This document shows positions 48,493 through 60,685 of a stretch of DNA of 64,000 nucleotides, piece after piece; position 1 is the stretch's first letter, and each line of letters opens with the position of its first letter. Source of the stretch: Marinifilum fragile JCM 15579 (GTDB taxonomy: Bacteria > Bacteroidota > Bacteroidia > Bacteroidales > Marinifilaceae); contig NZ_BAZX01000003.1 in the NCBI RefSeq assembly GCF_001310955.1, forward strand, positions 62,001 through 126,000, given 5' to 3'. Below the pieces are notes generated by a model. It was not told the DNA's origin and did no database searches. It worked only from the letters and a program-made list of their open reading frames with translations. Both the position numbers and the translations under genes were made by a program.

Positions 48493-48526
48493 GTGGTTCC
48501 CCCTCCCCCGATCTCTGGGGGGGAAC
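48493..48526 (+). terminator. First of two hairpins after susD
   Basis: Strong GC stem between gttccccc (from 48496) and gggggaac (to 48525). T-run weak. May also protect the susCD mRNA 3' end. Confidence 0.6.
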
Positions 48527-48556
48527 TATATTTGTTTACCTGGTAAACTTCTTTTG

Positions 48557-48590
48557 ATACCTCGGGGCTTGCCCTGAGGTATTTTTTTTA
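48557..48590 (+). terminator. Second, canonical terminator after susD
   Basis: Arms atacctcggggc (48557-48568) and gccctgaggtat (48571-48582) with one G-U pair and a tight loop, then eight T. Confidence 0.9.
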
Positions 48591-48671
48591 GGTTTTGAAC
48601 TTATTAGTTATTAGAAAACCTGACAAAAACTAAGCAAAATAACAATCAGTTGTTAATTAAAATTTTTCGTC

Positions 48672-50477
48672 ATGAAAATTACCAAATTAGGCATATTAAC
48701 ACTTCTATCTGCTTCGTTATTCTTCTGTTCTTGCAGCAAGGAAGAAACTGTACTCGAAGAAGAAAGTGTGAAAAAAGACAAACCCGTAATTTACGATTTG
48801 TCAATTTCAGTTCCATGTGAAGGAAATAGTTGGGTTGTTAAGAATCCTGCAGCTACCGGGAATACAATTGTATCAGGAGGTATAAAAAACTGGACGAATT
48901 CAAGTGATAAAATTCGCACTTATTTTTATGTTAAAGCTACTGGAACGATCCAAGTTGGGATTCGTGCCAATTTTGGCGTATCCAGCACGCTAAAAATATC
49001 GCTTGGAGAGGAAACGCAAGAGATTACTTTTGATAAGGGAAATGCCTTTAATGACTATAATGTAGGCACCTTTACTATTAATCAAACCGGGTATCAATTT
49101 ATTGAATTAGAAGGTGTGAGCAATGGAGGAAGTTCATTTGGGGATATCTCTGATATCTTATTAGGGGATTCTTCTTGGAAGTCTAATATAAGTTTTGTGG
49201 ATTCAGAATGGTTTTATTGGGGAAGAAGAGGACCTTCTGTTCACCTTAACTATGAAGAGCCAGCAAATAAAAACATTACATGGTTCTACAATGAGTTGAC
49301 CGTTCCTGTAGGAAAAGATCCAATCGGTTCATATTTTATGGCCAATGGTTTTTCATCAGGTTATTTTGGTATGCAAGTCAATTCAGAAACCGAAAGACGT
49401 ATTTTATTTTCTGTATGGAGTGCATACGATACACAAGATCCAAATCAGATTCCTGCAGAGTATACCGTTGAACCTCTAGGCTATGGAACAGGCGTAACCG
49501 TAGGAGAGTTTGGTGGAGAAGGTTCGGGAGCACAGAGTTATTTGGTTTATGATTGGAAACCTGGAACAACCTATAAGTTTTTATTAAAAGGTGAATCCAA
49601 TGCTACCAATTCGATTGATTATACAGCTTATTTCTTTGCCCCTGAAATAGGCGACTGGAAATTGATTGCCAGTTTTAGAAGACCTTTCCCTACTGGCCAA
49701 CATCTTACAAGATTGCATTCGTTTTTAGAGAATTTCAATACCACAATGGGAGATGAGACCCGTCAAGTGGATTATACCAACCAATGGGTTTATGATACCC
49801 AGGGAAGCTGGAGCGAAATGACTAATGCTACATTTACAACCGATAATACTGGAAGTCAAGGGGTAAGGTTAGATTATGATGGAGGAAAAGAAGGTGATCA
49901 TTTTTATCTAAGAAATTGTGGTTTTTTTAGTGATAATGAAACACCTAATACATCATTTACAAGAACGGCTAAAGGAGTAGCACCTAATATTGACTTTTCT
50001 AAATTAGAAATTCCTGTCATTAAAACTCAAACACTAATGGATAGAACTGGGTGGTCGGTTATAGATTATAGTACTCAGGAAGATCAAGGAGGTGAAGGAG
50101 AAACAGGTCGGGCTTCAGATGTGCTTGATGGAAATGTGGACACTTACTGGCATTCTTGTTGGTCAGGAGGCTGTTCTGCGGCAGCTCCGCATCACATTAC
50201 TGTTGATATGGGACAATCTAAGACTGTAAATGGTTTTAGTTTCACTCAAAGACAAAATCTTTCCAGAACAGTTCAGGATTTGGAAATTCAAATTAGTGAC
50301 GATAATACCAATTGGGTGAGTTTAGGAGATTTTGTATTGGAAAAGAATACTAGTCAGCAAACCATTGAGCTAAGTACAGAAAGAACCTTTCGATTTTTTA
50401 AATTCATAGCTAAAGCTTCGCATGATGGAACCAATAATGCTGCTATGGCAGAAATTGGAACCTATATCTTAGAGTAA
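48672..50477 (+). CDS. DUF5077-DUF3472-discoidin lipoprotein
   Basis: 601 residues. Lipoprotein signal ending FFCSC; a beta-sandwich (about 40-165) resembling DUF5077 (SVPCEGNSWVV, IRTYFYVKATGTIQVGIRA); a DUF3472 part (FYWGRRGPSVHLNY, YFMANGFSSGYFGMQVNSETERRILFSVWS, FLLKG, LIASFRRP); and a C-terminal discoidin domain (DGNVDTYWHSCWSGG, HHITVDMGQSKTVNGFSF). Function unknown; the layout fits a surface glycan binder or hydrolase accessory. A shorter paralog without discoidin is at 52731. Confidence 0.82.
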   Translation: MKITKLGILTLLSASLFFCSCSKEETVLEEESVKKDKPVIYDLSISVPCEGNSWVVKNPAATGNTIVSGGIKNWTNSSDKIRTYFYVKATGTIQVGIRANFGVSSTLKISLGEETQEITFDKGNAFNDYNVGTFTINQTGYQFIELEGVSNGGSSFGDISDILLGDSSWKSNISFVDSEWFYWGRRGPSVHLNYEEPANKNITWFYNELTVPVGKDPIGSYFMANGFSSGYFGMQVNSETERRILFSVWSAYDTQDPNQIPAEYTVEPLGYGTGVTVGEFGGEGSGAQSYLVYDWKPGTTYKFLLKGESNATNSIDYTAYFFAPEIGDWKLIASFRRPFPTGQHLTRLHSFLENFNTTMGDETRQVDYTNQWVYDTQGSWSEMTNATFTTDNTGSQGVRLDYDGGKEGDHFYLRNCGFFSDNETPNTSFTRTAKGVAPNIDFSKLEIPVIKTQTLMDRTGWSVIDYSTQEDQGGEGETGRASDVLDGNVDTYWHSCWSGGCSAAAPHHITVDMGQSKTVNGFSFTQRQNLSRTVQDLEIQISDDNTNWVSLGDFVLEKNTSQQTIELSTERTFRFFKFIAKASHDGTNNAAMAEIGTYILE

Positions 50478-50640
50478 GGATAAAGTTAAATGCTTTAGAT
50501 GCTGTATAAAATCAGGAAAATTCATTGGATTATAGAGGAATGCTTAACGAGCTTATAGAGTAAGCTTTTTAATTGAGATACCGATGGGTTCTGTTTTAGT
50601 TTTCTTGTAAAGCTTAATTACAGTATAAATAAATAATAGA

Positions 50641-52200
50641 ATGAAAATATTATATTTATCCATAACGGTTTGCTGTGTGTTTTTTATGCTTTCTCTTGTG
50701 GGAGGATGTGCAAAAGAAAAAGCTCAGGAAATTGAAGAATTATTACCCGAAGAGGTAACCTATAATTACAGCTCTACAGCTAAGTATAATCTCAACGTTG
50801 TGTATTTTCTTCCTGCAGATGTAGAAGAAAGAAAAAACTCTCATTATCGATTAAGTCAAATTCTGTTGAATGGTCAAGCATTTTATAGAAACCATATGAA
50901 AGAATATGGTTTTGGAGATAAGACTTTCAATATGTTGGTTGATCAGGAAAATGACAGAGTTAAAATTATTTATATACAAGGGAAGTATCCTACAGCAAAT
51001 TATCCTTATGAGGGTGGAGGAGCTAAAGTACTTGAAGAGGTTGATGAATATTTTGATGCTAATCCAGACGAAAAAAGTAGTGATCATACGCTTATACTTC
51101 TTCCTGTTGTTGATCATGATAATCCAGATGTGCCTTATTACGGCTTAGGGCGTAACTGTCTTGCACTAGATTATACAGAAATGGATATTAAATATTTTGG
51201 AGAGGATAGTAAAAAAGGAAATGATGCAACTAAATACATTGGAGGTTTGTTACACGAACTTGGGCATTGTCTAAATCTTCCCCACAATAAGGAGAAGGTG
51301 TCAGAGGCTAGTTTGGGCTCTAAGGGAACTTCTCTAATGGGTTCGGGGAACTATACTTATGGTAAAACTCCCACATTTTTAACTGAAGCTAGTTGTGCTA
51401 TTCTGAATAATTGTCAGGTTATAAGTGATTTTGAGAATTCATTTTATACTACTGCTTCTCTTTCAGTTAGTAATATCTTAGCATCTTATGAAAATGGTAA
51501 GTTAAAAATATCTGGAACTTACAATACAAACAAGGATGTTAATTATGTCTGTTTTTATTGTGATCCTGCGACAGATAATGCCGATTATGATGCTGTTAGC
51601 TGGGCTTCTCCAGTAAAGGGAGATAATACATTTGATATTAGTATGCCTATAAGTGAATTTCACCAAAAGGGGAATACACCATATGTGTTGCGTTTACTAT
51701 TTTGTCATGTTAATGGAGAGATATCTAAATATTCTTATTCGTTCACTTTTCAGAATGATGTACCAATTATAGAGTTTGGTGACAAAAATAATTTTGACCG
51801 AACCAATTGGAAAGTTATTGACTTTAGTTCTGAGGAAAATAACGAATTAGCGAGTTATGTTTTGGATGGTGATGCAGAAACATTTTGGCACTCTAGATGG
51901 TCTCAGAATGCAACTTCTTATCCACATCATCTGACTATCGATATGGGCGATATTCAAAATGTATCCGGTTTCTCTTTTTTACAAAGGGATGGCATGCGAA
52001 AGGTGCAAGACATTGAAATATTAGTAAGTAATGATAATATTCAGTGGGAAAGTATGGGGAATTTTCAGTTGAAGGAAATCAATACTCTTCATCATGTCAA
52101 CCTCAGTAATGAAACTAAATTCCGTTACTTCAAGATTATCATGAACTCGGCTTTCGATGGTCAGCAATTTGCAGCATTGGCTGAGATTATGTGTTTTTGA
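50641..52200 (+). CDS. Metzincin-type zinc peptidase with discoidin domain, lipoprotein
   Basis: 519 residues. The signal ends LVGGC (lipobox). The catalytic domain (about 45-270) has the extended zinc motif HELGHCLNLPH (HExxHxxGxxH-like with Asn in place of Gly) and a probable Met-turn at SLMGSGNY. A beta-sandwich (280-385) and a discoidin domain follow (FDRTNWKVIDFS, DGDAETFWHSRWS, HHLTIDMGD). Peptidases joined to carbohydrate-binding discoidins in glycan loci often attack glycoproteins; that is inference here. Confidence 0.83.
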   Translation: MKILYLSITVCCVFFMLSLVGGCAKEKAQEIEELLPEEVTYNYSSTAKYNLNVVYFLPADVEERKNSHYRLSQILLNGQAFYRNHMKEYGFGDKTFNMLVDQENDRVKIIYIQGKYPTANYPYEGGGAKVLEEVDEYFDANPDEKSSDHTLILLPVVDHDNPDVPYYGLGRNCLALDYTEMDIKYFGEDSKKGNDATKYIGGLLHELGHCLNLPHNKEKVSEASLGSKGTSLMGSGNYTYGKTPTFLTEASCAILNNCQVISDFENSFYTTASLSVSNILASYENGKLKISGTYNTNKDVNYVCFYCDPATDNADYDAVSWASPVKGDNTFDISMPISEFHQKGNTPYVLRLLFCHVNGEISKYSYSFTFQNDVPIIEFGDKNNFDRTNWKVIDFSSEENNELASYVLDGDAETFWHSRWSQNATSYPHHLTIDMGDIQNVSGFSFLQRDGMRKVQDIEILVSNDNIQWESMGNFQLKEINTLHHVNLSNETKFRYFKIIMNSAFDGQQFAALAEIMCF

Positions 52201-52667
52201 TAATGATGTTGTAAGTGTTTAGTTGTTACAAAAAACTTACTGAATTTAATAAAACAACTAACGATAAGACCCTTTGTAAAAGCAATATTAATACGATTAT
52301 CAGCAATTTGAGAAAAAATCTACCTCTTAGCGTAATATGTCTACTTTCTAGATAGAGATATTTGTCATTTTTGTTCCATAGAATTAGAGGAAGAGTTTGG
52401 AGAAGTATAAGAATTTGCATTGAAAGTACATTTATAAGGGAGTTATTCTTATCCAATAATCGGTATTAAATATTTTATTGAAATAGTTATAGTTAGTGAT
52501 TAGTAGAAGCAGGAGGCGGCAGTTTTGAAATTATTGAACAGTCATTTACATACATTTGGTAGAAACGGGTCTTCAGATCCAAGCCGTCTCCTCTTACTAA
52601 AATCCTTTAACAAAACGCCTTGAGTTTGGGCAATACTATAGGTAAAGAATTCAAGCAAAGGCAATAT
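52201..52667. other. Intergenic region, no gene seen
   Basis: About 470 AT-rich bases between the metzincin and second DUF3472 gene. A 76-codon minus frame (52226-52456) has an uncharacteristic Leu/Ile-rich product and no start signal, so I do not call it. Presumably holds a promoter for the second half of the PUL. Confidence 0.4.
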
Positions 52668-52715
52668 ACTTTGTGTTCCTCATTATTAGGGGAATGAGTA
52701 ATGAGGACACAAAGT
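52668..52715. repeat. Inverted repeat at the start of the second DUF3472 gene
   Basis: Arms actttgtgttcctcatta (52668-52685) and taatgaggacacaaagt (52699-52715), complementary except for one extra T. It covers the first in-frame ATG (52701), 16 bases before the preferred start at 52731. It could be a leader hairpin limiting translation or an operator. Confidence 0.55.
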
Positions 52716-52730
52716 TTAAACAAAAACAAG

Positions 52731-54049
52731 ATGTTGAAACAATTTTTAAATCTACTGATTTTGGGAAGCTGCATTGTGGCTTCTATTAGCGCATGCGGTA
52801 AAAGTAGCCAAGAAGAAAATAAAAAGACTCCGGTTGACTATACCATTAGTGTGCCGATTGCCGGAAACTCATGGGTGATTAATCACACGAACCTGAATAG
52901 TGAAATGATTACAGAGAATGGTGTGAGTAACTGGAACAACAAAGAATCAGTAATAAGAACTTGGTTTTGGGTAGAGCGTGCAGGGGAAATACAATTAGGA
53001 GTTAGAGCAAAAAACGCAAGTGGCGAATCAAAAGTTATGTTTTCATTCAATAATGAGAATAAAGAAATCAAACTTTCGAATTCGGACTTTTCAAAACTAG
53101 CTATTGGCAGCTTTACTGTAGCAAAATCGGGTTATTATTATGTAGATGTAAAAGGAGTTGAAAAATCGGGAACCACCTTTGGTACTTTTACAGATATTTT
53201 AATTGGGGGAGAAGTTACTTCAAAACCAGTAATTTGTGTAAAGGATGATTTTTATTGGGGGAGAAGAGGACCTTCAGTTCATCTAGCTATAAGGTTCCTG
53301 AAAATGTAGAAAATGTTGAATGGTTTTACAATGAACTTACTGTACCTAAAGGTCAGGACGTAGTTGGTTCTTACTTTATGGCCAATGGTTTTGGCGAAGG
53401 TTATTTTGGCATTCAGGTAAATTCGGAAACAGAAAGAAGAGTTCTATTTTCAGTTTGGAGTCCTTATCAAACTGATGACCCAAACAGTATTCCTGATGAA
53501 TACAAGATTAAATTATTGAAGAAAGGAGAAGGGGTAACAACTGGTAAATTTGGTAATGAAGGATCAGGTGGACAGAGTTACAAAGTATACAATTGGAAAG
53601 CGGATAATACCTACAAATTCTTATTGAAAGGGGGTCCTGCTGATAATAATTGTACCGACTATACAGCATGGTTTTATGCTCCTGAAAAAGGAGAATGGGA
53701 ACTTATTGCAAGTTTTAGAAGACCTAAAACAAGCACTTACTTGAAAAGGCCTCACTCATTTTTAGAGAATTTCATAACAGAAATGGGACCTATCGGCAGA
53801 AAAGCTTATTACAACAATCAATGGGTAGTGGATACAAATGGTGTATGGCATGAATTAAACGAGGCTAAGTTTACTGCAGATGCTACTGCCAGAAAAGATG
53901 CTAGAAGAGACTATGCAGGTGGAGAAGAAAATGGAAAATTCTATTTAAGAAACTGTGGCTTTTTTAGTGATAGAGTAGCATTTGATACCGATTTTATTAG
54001 AAAGAAAACACAAACACAACCATATATTGATTTCACCAAATTACCTTAA
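52731..54049 (+). pseudogene. DUF5077-DUF3472 lipoprotein, one frameshift
   Basis: Starts at MLKQFLNLLILGSC with lipobox ISAC. The first part matches DUF5077 (SVPIAGNSWVINH, IRTWFWVERAGEIQLGVRA) and ends ...FYWGRRGPSVHL before leaving frame. The rest resumes YKVPENVENVEWFYNELTVP and matches the paralog at 48672 line by line. One A missing at about 53285 explains the break; mended length is 439 residues. It lacks the discoidin domain of its paralog. Function unknown, probably a secreted glycan-active or glycan-binding protein. Confidence 0.83.
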
Positions 54050-54083
54050 TTAATAGGAGGGGCTCATTTTCTCCTTTTAATTA
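54047..54083 (+). terminator. Hairpin overlapping the stop of the DUF3472 gene
   Basis: Arms taattaataggag (54047-54059) and ctccttttaatta (54071-54083), one mismatch. No clear T-run, so it may be a weak terminator or mRNA 3' end. Confidence 0.45.
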
Positions 54084-54170
54084 TGGTTTTGTTAATCAAA
54101 ATGTAGATAAAAAGATTAAATTTAGTCAGTAAAACTGAGTTGATAAACAGACTATTAAAACATTAGATAA

Positions 54171-55655
54171 ATGGCAACGAACAGAAGATCATTTTTAAGT
54201 AACCTGGCTTTAGGAGCCGGAGTTATTGCAGCTGCACCTTTAGCATCGTGTGCAGGAACCAAAGAGGAAAGCAACTTACCGCATATTAAGGAATTAGCGG
54301 GAAAACTACCAAAAATGAGTTTTAACATGTGTGGTTATGCTGCACCTAAACTTGAAACGGTAAGAGTAGGATTTGTTGGAATTGGCGATAGAGGTTCTGG
54401 AGCTGTGAAGCGCATGACCTATATAGAAGGTGTTGAAATTACTGCAGTTTGTGACATCCGTCAGGCAGCTGTTGATGGAGCACAAAAAATACTTTCTGAT
54501 GCAGGTTTACCAAAAGCCAAAGAGTTCGTGAATGGAGATTTAGGCTTTAAAGAGCTTTGTGATAGCGGTGATGTGGATTTGGTATACATTGCAACTCCTT
54601 GGGAATGGCACGTACCTGTTGCAATTGCTGCAATGGAAGGTGATAAGCATGCAGCTGTTGAAGTTTCTACAGCCAAAACTTTAGATGAGTGTTGGCAAAT
54701 GGTTGAAACCTCAGAGCGTACACGCAAGCACTGTGTAATTCTGGAAAACTGTTGTTATGATTTCTTCGAAATGTTGACCATCAGCATGGCGCAACAAGGA
54801 GCATTTGGTGATTTGATTCATGGTGAAGGTGCTTACATTCACGACCTGGACTACTGGCATTTTAACAAGCCAAAAGACGCACAAATGACCGATGGTGCTT
54901 ACACCAAAATGTGGCGTTTACATGAAAATAAGCGTAAAGCAAATGTTTACCCAACTCACGGTTTAGGACCAATTTGTCAGGCAATGGACATCAACCGTGG
55001 AGATAAGATGGATTATCTTACAGCAATGATGTCGGATGATTTCACTTTGAAACACAGAATTAAAGAAATGGCTCAGGAAGATCCATTCTTCGAGCAATTT
55101 GTAGGCTGGGATATGCGTGGTAATATGGACATGCAAATGATTCGTACCAACAAAGGAAGAACCATCATGATTCAGCACGATATCAGCTCTCCACGTCCTT
55201 ATTCAAGAATTCACATGTTGAGTGGAACCAAATGTTTCGCACAAAAATGGCCAAAACAGCACATCGCATTTGGACACAATGTTATCGACGATGAGCAGTT
55301 TAAAGAGTTGGAAGAAAAATACACTCCAGAAATCATTCGCCGAGTAGGTGAAATGGCCAAGCAAGTTGGTGGTCACGGAGGAATGGACTTTGTAATGGAT
55401 TGGAGATTGATCGATTGTTTGCGTAACGGATTGCCAGTAGATATGGATGTTTACGATGCTGCAGCATGGAGTTGTATCACACCATTAAGTGAGTGGTCTA
55501 TTGCAAACCATTCTCGTCCAATCGATATTCCTGACTTTACTCGTGGAGCATGGAAAACAAATAAACCAATTGATTTGAGCATGAAAGGTGCAGGAAGCAC
55601 AAGTGTTCGTAACCTGAAAAAGGCAGATTCAAAAGGTCAGTTGAATGTTCATTAA
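54171..55655 (+). CDS. GH109-type alpha-N-acetylgalactosaminidase (Gfo/Idh/MocA fold)
   Basis: 494 residues. Twin-arginine-type signal (TNRRSFLSNLALGAG) with a lipobox-like LASCAG. The NAD-binding start is VRVGFVGIGDRGSGAV. GH109 features recalled from the founding enzyme are present in order: TPWEWHVPVAIAAM, ENCCYDFF, NVYPTHGLGPICQAMDINRG, HDISSPRPYSR, GGHGGMDFVMDW, VDMDVYDAAAWSCITPLSEWSIA and IPDFTRG. The enzyme would hydrolyse alpha-GalNAc through a transient 3-keto step using tightly bound NAD. It is followed 15 bases later by beta-galactosidase. Confidence 0.83.
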   Translation: MATNRRSFLSNLALGAGVIAAAPLASCAGTKEESNLPHIKELAGKLPKMSFNMCGYAAPKLETVRVGFVGIGDRGSGAVKRMTYIEGVEITAVCDIRQAAVDGAQKILSDAGLPKAKEFVNGDLGFKELCDSGDVDLVYIATPWEWHVPVAIAAMEGDKHAAVEVSTAKTLDECWQMVETSERTRKHCVILENCCYDFFEMLTISMAQQGAFGDLIHGEGAYIHDLDYWHFNKPKDAQMTDGAYTKMWRLHENKRKANVYPTHGLGPICQAMDINRGDKMDYLTAMMSDDFTLKHRIKEMAQEDPFFEQFVGWDMRGNMDMQMIRTNKGRTIMIQHDISSPRPYSRIHMLSGTKCFAQKWPKQHIAFGHNVIDDEQFKELEEKYTPEIIRRVGEMAKQVGGHGGMDFVMDWRLIDCLRNGLPVDMDVYDAAAWSCITPLSEWSIANHSRPIDIPDFTRGAWKTNKPIDLSMKGAGSTSVRNLKKADSKGQLNVH

Positions 55656-58850
<3,195 letters not shown>

Positions 58851-58887
58851 AGTAGACAGTGATGCAAGGAATAAATCAAAAAAACAA

Positions 58888-59918
58888 ATGAATAAAAAAG
58901 TATTGGTAACCGGAGGAACTGGTTTTATTGGTTCTCACACGGTAGTAGAATTACAGAGCAATGGATTTGATGTGGTAATTGTTGATAACCTTTCAAATTC
59001 GAAAGTGGAAGTTCTGGATCAGATCGAGAAGATAACAGGAACAAAACCAGAATTTGAGTGTTTCGACTTAACGGATAAACAAAAGACAAAAGCTTTCTTC
59101 CAAAAGCATACGGATATTGAGGCCATTATTCACTTTGCTGCATCGAAAGCAGTGGGCGAGTCGGTTGAAAAACCATTGATGTATTACTACAACAACCTAA
59201 ACTCTTTAATGAACCTAATGGAGTGCATGCAGGATTTTGAGGTGAAGAATTTGGTTTTCTCATCATCTTGTACTGTGTACGGACAACCAGATCAATTGCC
59301 GGTTACGGAGCAAACTCCTCGTAAGGAAGCTGAATCGCCATACGGAAATACCAAAAGCATTTGTGAAGACATCATCCGTGATGTGTGCAAGGCAAATCCA
59401 AGTTTGAAAGGAATTGCTTTGAGATATTTTAATCCAATTGGAGCGCATGAGACTGCCTTAATTGGCGAGTTGCCATTGGGTGTTCCAAACAACCTAATCC
59501 CTTTCCTTACACAAACTGTTGCTGGTATTCGCAAGGAATTAAGTGTATTTGGTGATGATTACAACACCCCTGATGGATCAGCCATTCGCGATTACATTCA
59601 CGTGGTTGACTTGGCAAAAGCACATGTGGTTGCATTGCACGTTTGTTGAATGATCAGAACAAAACCAATTGCGAATTCTTTAATGTGGGAACAGGAAACG
59701 GTGTTTCAGTATTGGAGATTATCAACTCGTTCGAGAGATCGACTGGAGAGAAGGTGCCACACAGAATTACCGACAGACGCGAAGGCGATATCGAGCAGAT
59801 TTATGCAGACACCACTTTTGCAAACGAAGAACTAAAGTGGAAGGCAGAAAGTACATTGGATGAAACCTTGCTTTCAGCATGGAAATGGCAGGAGAATCTA
59901 AAGACAATGGAGTTTTAA
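58888..59918 (+). pseudogene. galE: UDP-glucose 4-epimerase, one frameshift
   Basis: Start at MNKKVLVTGGTGFIGSHTV (ATG 58888, although the frame opens earlier). Short-chain dehydrogenase fold with the TGGTGFIGS NAD loop, catalytic SSSCTVYG and YGNTK, and RYFNPIGAH. The frame breaks at about 59640: the sequence reads HVC-stop, but one more base restores RLLNDQNKTNCEFFNVGTGNGVSVLEI and a normal C-terminus, 343 residues. It interconverts UDP-Glc/UDP-Gal and often UDP-GlcNAc/UDP-GalNAc, linking the galactosidase and GalNAc steps to central metabolism. Last gene of the PUL. Confidence 0.9.
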
Positions 59919-59942
59919 CTACCATATGATACTATAGAAAAT

Positions 59943-59984
59943 AAAGGGCCGTAAGTTGAAATACTTACGGTCCTTTTATTTTTT
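59943..59984 (+). terminator. Terminator of the PUL
   Basis: Arms aaagggccgtaagt (59943-59956) and acttacggtccttt (59963-59976), one G-U pair, followed by a T-rich run. Confidence 0.88.
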
Positions 59985-60040
59985 AGCGCAAGCTATCTTT
60001 CTACTTTTATCTCTTAGGGTGATATAGCAAAAAGTATACA

Positions 60041-60260
60041 TCGTAGATCCAAGGCAATGCCTTGGATTTACCATTATATATATATTTACTGCATCCTACC
60101 CCTAAATCCCCTAAAGGGGACTTTGGGGAGCTACCATATTATTTACCTAAATCTATCTTCTTCTTGACAACTTTTCAAACAAATACGGTAAACTTATTCA
60201 TGAAGAAAGAGCCTGAAGGGCTCAAATATTAATAGCCCGGGGCAACACCCCGGGTTTGAA
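60041..60260. repeat. Cluster of REP-like palindromes
   Basis: Three short palindromes in about 220 bases: tccaaggcaatgccttgga (about 60059), cccctaaatcccctaaagg with its complement ggggactttgggg (about 60107-60137), and agcccggggcaacaccccgggt (about 60232-60256). None has a T-run. They resemble repeated intergenic palindromes of other Bacteroidota. The rest of 60260-60600 shows no gene; a ccccggggc (about 60402) may be a fragment of the third type. Confidence 0.6.
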
Positions 60261-60599
60261 GGGCCATGTAAATCGTCGCAACTGCTATCTTACTTTAGAG
60301 TGAGTCGTTTATTTGCGACGGAATATGCAATCTTTTATTTCTTGCCTCATCCTATCCTTCTCCTCAAGGAGAAGGAAACACAAATCTAATTTGCTATGTT
60401 GCCCCCGGGGCATTGGAAGGACAAGCTGCTTATACGAAGAATAACTTATAGTAAGACGGAGAAGCTGAGAACTTGTTCGAAGATCACTCCGCCGCACTTG
60501 AAGTTTTCAAGTAGAAGTAGTTTGGTCTTACTCGCCCTAGATTCTTTGCTTACTTTCTGATCAATGCAGAAAGTAAGAGCCCCAGCGGCTTGAGCTGTA

Positions 60600-60645
60600 G
60601 AAATAACAAAAACGGCTGCAAGCATAAAACTTACAGCCGTTTGTC
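60600..60645 (-). terminator. Terminator of the second M64 gene
   Basis: Arms aaacggctg (60610-60618) and cagccgttt (60634-60642) with a partly paired interior, and a T-run on the minus strand. Confidence 0.75.
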
Positions 60646-60685
60646 TATTTCTTCCCTTAGCAAGAAGGCCAAAGGGATGAGGTTT

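Noticed and set aside
52226-52456. 76-codon minus-strand gene
   Set aside because: Leu/Ile-rich product without family features or a signal, in an AT-rich spacer; chance frame.
60309-60497. Small genes in the repeat region after galE
   Set aside because: Frames run through palindromic repeats and show no protein-like composition.
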